This document shows, piece by piece, positions 1 through 7,280 of a DNA stretch of 64,000 bases. Both the position numbers and the translations under genes were made by a program. Source of the DNA: Bradyrhizobium embrapense (GTDB lineage: Bacteria; Pseudomonadota; Alphaproteobacteria; Rhizobiales; Xanthobacteraceae); the NCBI RefSeq assembly GCF_001189235.2, contig NZ_LFIP02000002.1:411-64410 (forward strand). The letters run 5' to 3'. Below the pieces are notes generated by a model, which saw only the letters and a list, made by a program, of their open reading frames with translations, did not search any database and had not been told where the DNA came from. Every line of letters begins with the position of its first letter. Position 1 is the stretch's first letter.

Positions 1-602
1 AGGCCATGCTCGCCAATCACTTCGCGCAAGGCCTGGAAGGTCGAGACCGTTCCTTCTTCCTCGACCAGGACCATCGAGTAGATCTCGCTGGTCGCATCGT
101 CCATCGTGACGATCAGGTCGCTCGCGGGCAGGCCTTCGATCCAAACGTGGCGCGATCCGTCCTGGTGCAGCAGCATGCCCCGAAGCGGCCGGCGTGGGCG
201 CTTCTTGCGGTGCGCCGAACGCTTCGGCGCCTTCCGCACCAAGCCCGCCGCGTGCAAGGCCAGCTTGGTCACCGTATAGCCCAGCCTATAGTCATGCCGC
301 TTTTGCAGCTGCTCGTGGAAATGCTTCACCGTGAAATCCGCGTACTTGTCCCGGAACAGCCCCAGCATCCGCTCGAGTTCTTCCTCCGGCGCCCGCCTCG
401 GCGATCGCCGACCCATACGCCGGTCGACAAGCCCGGCATCGCCCTCCGCCTCAAAGCGTTCCGCCCAGCGCTGAAACGTCCTTACGCTGATCCCCAGAAC
501 CTCCGACGCCGCCTCCTGCGTCAGCTCCTTGGCCTCCGTCCGCTCCAGCAAATCTGAAAACCGCATCCGTCGTACACCCTCGTGAATGGATGCCGTGCCC
601 AT
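1..602 (-). CDS. ISNCY-type transposase, 3' part beyond window
   Basis: About 200 N-terminal residues are visible; the rest lies left of the window. Seen: a helix-turn-helix near residues 28-47 (TQEAASEVLGISVRTFQRW), a basic linker, and the start of a DDE-type catalytic core with the motifs LHQDGSRHVWIEG and IVTMDDATSEIY. I recognise this as the ISNCY-type transposase common in Bradyrhizobium. The start is the ATG at 600-602 (MGTASIHEG). It probably cuts and rejoins DNA to move the element. Its upstream 295 bp are duplicated next door, so the element looks inserted into or beside an older copy of itself. Confidence 0.85.
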   Translation of the reverse strand, partial: MGTASIHEGVRRMRFSDLLERTEAKELTQEAASEVLGISVRTFQRWAERFEAEGDAGLVDRRMGRRSPRRAPEEELERMLGLFRDKYADFTVKHFHEQLQKRHDYRLGYTVTKLALHAAGLVRKAPKRSAHRKKRPRRPLRGMLLHQDGSRHVWIEGLPASDLIVTMDDATSEIYSMVLVEEEGTVSTFQALREVIGEHG

Positions 603-979
603 CGCGCCCCCTTGGTTCCGGGGCACCAAAAACACGACACTTCACGAGCTACAAACAGGCGACAGATCACGCGCTACTGACACTGCGCCCGCCTCGGCGA
701 TCGCCGACCCATACGCCGGTCGACAAGCCCGGCATCGCCCTCCGCCTCAAAGCGTTCCGCCCAGCGCTGAAACGTCCTTACGCTGATCCCCAGAACCTCC
801 GACGCCGCCTCCTGCGTCAGCTCCTTGGCCTCCGTCCGCTCCAGCAAATCTGAAAACCGCATCCGTCGTACACCCTCGTGAATGGATGCCGTGCCCATCG
901 CGCCCCCTTGGTTCCGGGGCACCAAAAACACGACACTTCACGAGCTACAAACAGGCGACAGATCACGCGCTACTGACAC
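389..979. repeat. Tandem duplication of the IS end, 295 bp x 2
   Basis: Positions 389-683 and 685-979 appear identical by eye, at a period of 296 bp with one unmatched base (684) between them. Each copy holds the first ~71 codons of the transposase, its start region and the outer end of the element, finishing GCTACTGACAC at 683 and 979. The shared sequence stops at 979, so that is the likely outer end of the element. A second copy inserting into the first, or a partial tandem duplication, would both give this structure. Confidence 0.85.
685..898 (-). pseudogene. Truncated transposase remnant (N-terminal ~71 codons)
   Basis: This is a second copy of the transposase start (ATG at 896-898). It reads through the helix-turn-helix and then runs into the outer end of the adjoining element instead of the catalytic core, with a stop shortly after at 674. 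It encodes no catalytic residues and is a remnant. It could still make a DNA-binding fragment of about 75 residues able to interfere with transposition; that is speculation. Confidence 0.75.
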
Positions 980-1140
980 GTTCGACCAGGGCCTTGACGC
1001 GTCGGGCAACTCAGGGGTACATTTCCAATATTCCGAAATCAGGCAGGCGCTCGCTCGCTCCACGGGGCATGTACGCACGTCTGTGACCGACGTTTCCACG
1101 TCGTGCCGGCGGCTGTTGACCAAGGCAGTCCAACCTCCTC

Positions 1141-1185
1141 GTCGTCCTGGCCCCCATGCGCAATTGCACGCCAGGCCGGGACGAC
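1141..1185. repeat. REP-like palindrome
   Basis: An imperfect palindrome centred on GCGCAATTGC, with arms GTCGTCCTGGCC and its near complement. This is the intergenic REP-type hairpin seen often in Bradyrhizobium. It lies between the IS end and the 3' end of the binding-protein gene, where it could act as a leftward terminator. The rest of 980-1217 shows no gene I can support. Confidence 0.55.
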
Positions 1186-1217
1186 GGTGGGGATGGAGTT
1201 GCGTTCAACAACGCCCC

Positions 1218-2423
1218 TCAATCATTCCCGATCGTGTCGCCGAACAGCTGCCAGGTCTCGCCGTTGAACTTCTGCAGCCGCATCGCCTCCACCGGGAAAT
1301 AGTCGGTCGGCGAGGTCTTCACCTTGATGCCGGGCAGCAGCATCGGCAGCGCGACGTCGAGGTTGGCGGCCTGCTTCATGATGTTCTCATGGGTGAGGTC
1401 GTCGCCGCATTGCTTCAAGACCTGCACCGTCGCCTCCGCCACCACATAGCCGTAGACGATCAGCTGGTCCTGCAGATTGCCGTCCGGGAAATACTTCTTC
1501 ATGAAGTCCTGCCAGGCGATCACGTCCGGATCCGCCTTCCATTGCGGATCGTTCGGATCCTTCAGCGAATAGGACGAGATGATGTCCTTGGAGTACTCGA
1601 AGCCGGCCGGCTTCAGCACCGAGGACACCGAGGTCGAGGTCGCCGCGAGGAAGAACAGGTCGGGCTTCCAGCCGATCTCGCCGATCTTCTTGATCGCCTG
1701 CGCTGCCTGCTTGGGGATCGCGTGCATGAACAGCACGTTGGCGCCGGAGGCCTTCAGCTTCACGATCTGGCTGTCGACCGTCGGATCCGTCGATTCATAG
1801 GTCGTCTCCGCCACCACCATTTTGGCGGTGTTGTCCGGCCCGAGGCCCTTCTTGAAGCCGTTGCCGTAATCCTTGCCGGCGTCGTCGTTCTGGTAGAACA
1901 GCGCAATCTTCGCGTCGGGCTTTTGGGTCAGCACATATTTGGCGTAGACCGCGGTCTCGGCCTGGTACGACGGCTGGAAGCCGATCGACCACGGATAATG
2001 CGCATAGTCGCCCCACAGCGTGGCGCCGGCGCCGACGAACAGCTGCGGCACCTTCTTGTCGTTGAGATATTTGCGCACGGCAAGCCCGGTCGGCGTGCCC
2101 AGCGGATTGAGGATCGCGGCGACCTCTTCCTGCTCGACCAGCTTGCGGGTCTGCTCCACCGTCTTCGGCGGCGAGTAGCCGTCGTCGAGCGTGATCAGGT
2201 TGATCCTGCGCCCGTTCACGCCGCCCTGGTCGTTGATCATCTTGAAGTAGGCGGCCTGCGTCTTCGCGATCACGCTGTAGGCCGACGCCGCGCCCGAGAA
2301 GGGCGAGGTCTGTCCGAGCTTGATCTCGGTATCGCTGGTACCAGCGCCGTATTTCTTCTCGGCGGCGTGCACTTGTGATGCGAGCGCCAGCGCGAGCGCT
2401 GCCGTGATGGCCTTCCAGATCAT
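1218..2423 (-). CDS. Branched-chain amino acid-type ABC transporter substrate-binding protein
   Basis: 401 residues, the usual length of LivK/Peripla_BP_6 binding proteins. A signal peptide (hydrophobic stretch to about Ala20, ending SQVHA) sends it to the periplasm. The mature part starts with the family pattern IKLGQTSPFSGAASAY, followed by a two-lobed fold with GGVNGRRINLITLDDGYSPP near 67-86. It should capture an amino acid or other small carboxylate for a membrane permease. No permease or ATPase genes are adjacent, so it is an orphan like many in this genus, and its ligand cannot be read from sequence. A purine-rich site precedes the ATG. Confidence 0.9.
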   Translation of the reverse strand: MIWKAITAALALALASQVHAAEKKYGAGTSDTEIKLGQTSPFSGAASAYSVIAKTQAAYFKMINDQGGVNGRRINLITLDDGYSPPKTVEQTRKLVEQEEVAAILNPLGTPTGLAVRKYLNDKKVPQLFVGAGATLWGDYAHYPWSIGFQPSYQAETAVYAKYVLTQKPDAKIALFYQNDDAGKDYGNGFKKGLGPDNTAKMVVAETTYESTDPTVDSQIVKLKASGANVLFMHAIPKQAAQAIKKIGEIGWKPDLFFLAATSTSVSSVLKPAGFEYSKDIISSYSLKDPNDPQWKADPDVIAWQDFMKKYFPDGNLQDQLIVYGYVVAEATVQVLKQCGDDLTHENIMKQAANLDVALPMLLPGIKVKTSPTDYFPVEAMRLQKFNGETWQLFGDTIGND

Positions 2424-2610
2424 CGTGAGCCTCCCTGTGCGTTTTTTGTTGGTCGCGAGGGCGAGCTTACGTGAGGTCGAGGGAGACAGGCTTGCGACGA
2501 GGCGCCGGGGCAGGGATGCGAAAATGCGGCGGGGCCGATGGTGGGGGTAATATCAGGCTGGCAAAATCAGCGAGTGTGCGGCGGCCTGCCGCGATGTGGA
2601 ATGATTGTCA

Positions 2611-2790
2611 AAATCTCTCCCCGCGTGGGGGGCGTTCCTTACCTCGCCCCGCTTGCGGGGAGAGGTCGGATCGCATGGAGCGTAGCGCAATGCGATCCGG
2701 GTGAGGGGGTACAGGTCTAACGGCGACCTAACGCGTGGAGAGATGCCCCTCACCCCGACCCTCTCCCCGCAAGGGCGGGGCGAGGGAGAA
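2611..2790. repeat. Inverted pair of GC-rich intergenic repeats
   Basis: Two facing copies of an element with a CTCTCCCCGC...GCGGGGAGAGG hairpin and CCCTCACCC ends. The same family recurs at 11027-11160 and, more diverged, at 26504-26636. It reaches within about 10 bp of the next gene's stop codon and could form a strong RNA structure or terminator. The remainder of 2424-2798 holds nothing else I can support. Confidence 0.7.
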
Positions 2791-2798
2791 CTCTTAAC

Positions 2799-3026
2799 TC
2801 AGCGATACCGCACGCTGCCGGTCGTGACCGGATCGGTCGGCAGCACGGTGGCGCCGGCTCTGCTGGCGGCGGCGGAGGTGATCATGCCGGGCTCGGCCGC
2901 GGCCTGCACATCGCGGGGCGGGGTGAATTCGAGGATGACGAGGACTGCCGTGGCAAGCACCGCCACCGCGGCGGTTGCAATCGCAGGCACCAGTCTTCCG
3001 CGCGTATCGGCTGCGCGAACTTGCAT
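2799..3026 (-). CDS. Small single-pass membrane protein, unknown function
   Basis: 75 residues. Seen: a short basic N-terminus (MQVRAADTRGR), one hydrophobic segment at about residues 12-33, and an Ala/Thr-rich tail ending TGSVRYR. Start taken as the ATG at 3024-3026 because AAGGAA lies about 10 nt upstream; a TTG sits one codon earlier. The layout suggests an inner-membrane anchor with a periplasmic tail. I do not recognise a named family. An 18-bp inverted repeat lies at 3129-3146, about 100 bp upstream, and could be an operator. Confidence 0.6.
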   Translation of the reverse strand: MQVRAADTRGRLVPAIATAAVAVLATAVLVILEFTPPRDVQAAAEPGMITSAAASRAGATVLPTDPVTTGSVRYR

Positions 3027-3837
3027 CAATCAATTCCTTTATCGGGGTCGTTCTTTGGACGTGATGTAGGAACGGCCAGGCTTCTTCCCAAGAGTGCGGC
3101 GCACATGCCTCACAATCAGTTGTACCGGCCGTGACGTCCGTCACGGTGTTCGAGCCGCGAATCGCAATCGTGTCGGACGGCTTGTTTGCACACCATGAGT
3201 TGGATGAGATCGTGGCGTTTTGCATGCGCCTCATGCGCTCGTGATGATGCGCAGTGATGTTGTGATTAACGGGCAGGCGAGAAGCCGTTTTTGCCTTTAT
3301 TTATAGGCTTTCTTGGTTGGTTAAGGTGCGTGCGTTAAGCGTTTCTTCACGCACGCGCCGCGCATCGGCAGAGATTCGCGCCGTGGCGAGCGATGACACC
3401 GCTGTCATTGGCGGGATCTGTTAGCGGACTTGCTGCAGCCTAAACGAAGCCGTCATTGCGAGGAAGGAAGCGACGAAGCAATCCATCTCTCTTCATGCGA
3501 CGTGATGGATGATTTTACTTCACACGCAATCGGGCAAAGAAGAATCCACTCACTGTTCTCCTCGGCGAGACTGGGCTTGCCGTCACCGACTTCGCAGACG
3601 CTTGCGCGCCCCGCGCGAGGACACCCGCCAAGAGGGCGTCAGGACCGCCCGCTTTCGCCATCCGCGATGTAGGCGCGCTCGTGTCGCGCACCTCTCAAAG
3701 GAGGCGGACGCGCCGCTTGTACTCGGGGGTGGCACTCAGGAAAGAGGAATATTTTCTCTGCGAGGACTGGACAGAGTGCTTCACGTTGAAAAAGATTGAT
3801 AATTCGACCAGCAAGTCGCGGTCACGGCGAGATCGGT
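3027..3837. other. Non-coding stretch with repeats, left edge of the defence island
   Basis: About 800 bp with no convincing gene. It holds an inverted repeat at 3129-3146 (arms CCGTGACG), a GTGCGTGCG hairpin near 3329-3360, the dispersed element GTCATTGCGAGGAAGGAAGC starting near 3452, and a long stretch at about 3560-3720 that I recognise as recurring between genes in Bradyrhizobium genomes. The short open frames here have no family features. Base composition turns AT-richer towards the Argonaute gene, so the island boundary probably lies in here. Confidence 0.5.
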
Positions 3838-5355
3838 TCAGATGTAATAGCGAAACGGGAGTGGCGCCTCTTGGTTCATTGGCGCAGCTGTCAAGACCTC
3901 GCCGACTGCGTCGGCAAACCTGAGCGTGACGGGGAGGCCGTCGGCAAAGAGGCAGGAGTTAAAGTTCACTTTAGTGAGTCCGAGGACATCTTTGAGTACC
4001 TCGTCCAGGTCCGCTTCACCTCTGCACACCTCGACCAATAGCGGGTTGGGAACCTCACGCCCGGGATAAGTATCGAGTTGAGGAATATATCCGGTAGTCC
4101 AGAGCAGAGCTCGATTCCTTGAAAGGCGATAACAGCTGCCTCTAATGACAGGCAGGCTTCCAGGCCCAAATAGCTTCATTTCGTTCGAACGAATGATTCG
4201 AACCCCCACCAAGTTTACGTGGCTAGGTACGCCGGATCTAAAGCCGTCCCATTCCTCATTGCTAAATCGAGTCTTGCCGTGAATAAAAAGCTCTCGCGGT
4301 TCGCGCTTGTGTTCTTGCACGTATGAATCGAACAAGCGACTTATCAAGTTCTTCGCTTCGTCGCGCGGGAGATGAAACTCTCTTGTTTGACTCGAATACC
4401 AAGGCCCCATAGCGCCTTTGAAAACTAAGCCATCGCCAGAATCGAGAAACATCTGAGCACCGCAACAGGCATTGCCTTTTGTGGGATCGGCCGTGTTCAT
4501 CTTGAAGACTAGGCCAATATAGCAAACGCCATCCCTAACGTTGGCAAGTTTCCAGGGGCGTCCGCCACTCTTAAAGAAAGTAGTTGTTCCCAGATTCCAT
4601 GCCACGGTTGCGGGGTCTTGAAGTCTTCGTCGATGCAGATCCTCATTTGAAGATCCACCGGAGAGCGTGCTTTCTCTAACAACTTGGATGACTGCGCGGG
4701 ATCGCACGAGCCGCGCCTTTAGTTGATGATGGAAGTTCAACTCATATCGATAGACCTCGGCTGCATCCATTTCTTCGGAAAACAGTGATGGCTCTCGAAA
4801 CAATCTGCGGGCGACGCGGGGGCCAAGGGAAGGACGGGAGTAGATTGCTTCTGATCGCGACACGCGGGACAAAGGTCGACCCAGCCGCCAAACTTCGTCC
4901 GGTACGACTACAAACCAGATGTCTACTTGAGAGTCGTCTTCACGGAGATGCCTTTTTATCGGTCGCTCGAACAGTGAAACGGTCTCGTAGATTGCTTGAT
5001 ATCGATCCGATTTCCGAATTGTATTTGCGACGTCTGCAGAAGAGACTGCAATTTCTACCGCTGGCTTGTTCGACCAACGCGTGCGGAACGCTGCCTCGAA
5101 GCCAGGAAAAGCAAACTGATGAGCGGAGCCTTCTGTGATCGCCGGTATAAATCGGTTCGCGCTATCGAGCCAATCTCGGAGGATGGATAATCCACTCGGG
5201 GTTCCGATCGCACCAAGGCGAATCGCTGGAGGCTTGCGATCTGCGATCGGCCCAAACAGAAATAGCCCATTTCTGGGATCCTCAATCTGCTGTTGATATC
5301 CGAACTCGAGCATCGGCTCTGGTAGAATAGTTATGCTTCGCTCGCCGATTGTCAT
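3838..5355 (-). CDS. Short prokaryotic Argonaute (MID-PIWI), SPARTA subunit
   Basis: 505 residues, the size of short pAgos, which lack N and PAZ domains. Seen: the opening LPEPMLEFGYQQQIEDPRNG with LFLFGP typical of the family; a MID 5'-end-binding region at about 200-232 with YELNFHHQLKAR and IQVVREST; and PIWI motifs TVAWNLGTTTFFKSGGRPW (250-268), VCYIGLVFK (277-285), LFIHGKTRF and LTKVNFNS (460-467). At the usual first PIWI aspartate position the sequence reads GLVF, so slicing activity is probably lost, as expected for short pAgos. In known SPARTA systems this subunit binds a guide RNA, recognises target DNA and switches on its TIR partner. Its ATG overlaps the TIR-APAZ stop (ATGA), implying coupled translation and a heterodimer. 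Confidence 0.9.
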   Translation of the reverse strand: MTIGERSITILPEPMLEFGYQQQIEDPRNGLFLFGPIADRKPPAIRLGAIGTPSGLSILRDWLDSANRFIPAITEGSAHQFAFPGFEAAFRTRWSNKPAVEIAVSSADVANTIRKSDRYQAIYETVSLFERPIKRHLREDDSQVDIWFVVVPDEVWRLGRPLSRVSRSEAIYSRPSLGPRVARRLFREPSLFSEEMDAAEVYRYELNFHHQLKARLVRSRAVIQVVRESTLSGGSSNEDLHRRRLQDPATVAWNLGTTTFFKSGGRPWKLANVRDGVCYIGLVFKMNTADPTKGNACCGAQMFLDSGDGLVFKGAMGPWYSSQTREFHLPRDEAKNLISRLFDSYVQEHKREPRELFIHGKTRFSNEEWDGFRSGVPSHVNLVGVRIIRSNEMKLFGPGSLPVIRGSCYRLSRNRALLWTTGYIPQLDTYPGREVPNPLLVEVCRGEADLDEVLKDVLGLTKVNFNSCLFADGLPVTLRFADAVGEVLTAAPMNQEAPLPFRYYI

Positions 5356-7280
5356 GGTCCATCATCCTCGGTCTCGTCGACCCATGCCTCCTGCATATCA
5401 TCGATGTCGTCTAGCTCATCGCTATCAAGCTCATCCTTCTCCGTTATGTCATCTGCTCCAGAAGGCGCGGACAACGATGCGGGCGACTCTAGCGACATGA
5501 GTGTAGGTGCAATCAAAATGCCGTGCTGTCCGTCTATAGGTAGTTTCTCATTCATGCTCGTATTGAGCCATGAAACAAACGCGATGAGCAAATCTCGCCA
5601 GCGATCGTTCCACCAACTCTTGCAAAAGCGTCGCCGAAGCAGGTGCATTCGTTCTTTGCTTGCAACGGGTGTTCTGCCGTCAGCTGTAAAAATGACGTGT
5701 GGTCGCAATACGAAATGCTGAGCGATTCCGACCGAAGGACGGCTTTCAACGGCAAAATGCCAGAACACCTTTCTTCGTTCGCTCCAGCCAACCAGCGACT
5801 TCCTACGTCGTTTTCCCGCCTCATCAATGTACTGAACTTTGTTTTGCTCAAGAAAGTGCGCTGGCATGTACCACGCATTGCCCCCAGCGGCCGTCGCGAA
5901 GGCAATGAGACCTTGATCCATCATCGCAAAGTCCCACGTCTGTCGAAGCAAGCTGGAAACGATCTTGCGAGCTTCGACCCCGCGCATACCGGGTAAGTCT
6001 GCCGTCTTGCCTCGCAGAAACTCCTCGATTGGTATTGCGTATTCTTCTTTAAACGAGATCTCGCTAGAGATGGAGCGATGAATCTCAGGTGCTTCAGAGA
6101 AGGATCCAACTAGTCTGTGATACCTGAAGCTTGGGACTCTGAGATTTGCCACGGCTCCTTGGATTTTTTCAAGCGGGAGGCTTATCGAGAAAAGCCTGAC
6201 GTGGCTGGGTAGTTGCGTGATTGGCAGCCAGTTACTTATGACTCGCTCAGGTGTTGCGACCAAGCGGCCTGTATTTCCCAGCTGAGATCTGATCCATCGA
6301 TTGATCGCGGAGACCTTCGGCCCTTCGGCTCGCGGTACCCGATCCTTCTCCAAAACAGAGGCGATCGCTTGCAGCCCAGTCGCCCAGTTAGCGCTAAAGT
6401 CCACAATGTTTTTGCGCCCAAGATTCGCCCGTACCTCGGAAAATGGTAAGTCATCGAGCCTGACCGGGAGAACGAAACGACGGAATGAATTCGCGCGTTC
6501 GATACGCACTGCTAGGTCAATTTCGTCCAACACACCAGGCTTATGCTGCGCGGACTTTGAAAGGACGACGATGACCTTTGCGGCCTCGCTCCTAATTGTT
6601 CGCTCGATGTCATCCCAGAAGAGCTCACCTCCGTCTAAGTTGGATATGTCAGCCCACACATCGTATCCGAGCAGAGATAGCTGCTGTGAAAGCCACGTCG
6701 CAAAGGCATTATCCTGCGGGTTCGCATGACTGATGAATATTACGCGTCTCTCTAGCTGAGGCGGCGACTCGATAGTGGGAACGCGAAGCACGTCCCATGG
6801 CTGAGTCAATCCGGGCAAGGCTTCGAGTAGAGACGAGATGTAATCCTCCGCCAATTGATCGCTATCAACTAGGAAAGCTAAGGGGCCCTCAATAGGGGCG
6901 TCACCTCGCGAGCTCAGGATTCTATCGGCCATTTCTCGAGGCGCTTGCTGGCTCATTTTGCCAGAAACGTCGAAGTACTGCGTGCCGCTTGAAGTGAAAA
7001 GGGCGAACACTCTTCGACGATTCAAGGAGCCGAGGTCAAACCTAGGAACTTTCCGAATGTCAATGACGGCTCTCGGACGCGAGCTGGAGATAGCAGTTGC
7101 AAAATCCGCCTCGGTTGTTTGGTCAACACCTATAAAGATTGCAAGTGATGTGTTTTCGCTAGCGAAGAGCGAATTCTGCCACCCGTGTCGAGCAAAGCTA
7201 TCGCGTGTCAGTTCGTTGCGTGGAGAAGTCGGTGTCACCAGACGCAAGAAGTTCGCTTTGGGAGGCTTTTGATCTGGCAT
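5352..7280 (-). CDS. TIR-APAZ protein with extra N-terminal domain, SPARTA NADase subunit
   Basis: 642 residues; characterised TIR-APAZ proteins are about 450. Residues 178-315 form a TIR domain: RRVIFISHANPQDNAFATWL, GYDVWADISNL, WDDIERTIR, VIVVLSKS and LDEIDLAV, with Glu253 the likely NADase glutamate. Residues about 320-600 match the APAZ region that stands in for the missing Argonaute lobes. The last 36 residues are strongly acidic. Residues 1-175 are additional and carry VIDIRKVPR and TQYFDVSG, resembling a DUF488-like fold; this is inference. In known SPARTA systems target recognition makes TIR domains assemble and consume NAD(P), killing or arresting the invaded cell. Start ATG shares one base with the deaminase stop (TAATG). 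Confidence 0.88.
   Translation of the reverse strand: MPDQKPPKANFLRLVTPTSPRNELTRDSFARHGWQNSLFASENTSLAIFIGVDQTTEADFATAISSSRPRAVIDIRKVPRFDLGSLNRRRVFALFTSSGTQYFDVSGKMSQQAPREMADRILSSRGDAPIEGPLAFLVDSDQLAEDYISSLLEALPGLTQPWDVLRVPTIESPPQLERRVIFISHANPQDNAFATWLSQQLSLLGYDVWADISNLDGGELFWDDIERTIRSEAAKVIVVLSKSAQHKPGVLDEIDLAVRIERANSFRRFVLPVRLDDLPFSEVRANLGRKNIVDFSANWATGLQAIASVLEKDRVPRAEGPKVSAINRWIRSQLGNTGRLVATPERVISNWLPITQLPSHVRLFSISLPLEKIQGAVANLRVPSFRYHRLVGSFSEAPEIHRSISSEISFKEEYAIPIEEFLRGKTADLPGMRGVEARKIVSSLLRQTWDFAMMDQGLIAFATAAGGNAWYMPAHFLEQNKVQYIDEAGKRRRKSLVGWSERRKVFWHFAVESRPSVGIAQHFVLRPHVIFTADGRTPVASKERMHLLRRRFCKSWWNDRWRDLLIAFVSWLNTSMNEKLPIDGQHGILIAPTLMSLESPASLSAPSGADDITEKDELDSDELDDIDDMQEAWVDETEDDGP

Noticed and set aside
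882..2378. Long plus-strand open frame (498 codons) across the binding-protein gene
   Set aside because: It is antisense to a clear signal-peptide-bearing binding protein and its translation is Arg/His/Leu-rich with no family features; GC-rich codon structure creates such frames.
3430..3923. Short open frames left of the Argonaute gene
   Set aside because: No ribosome sites or family features; part of the sequence is a dispersed intergenic repeat.
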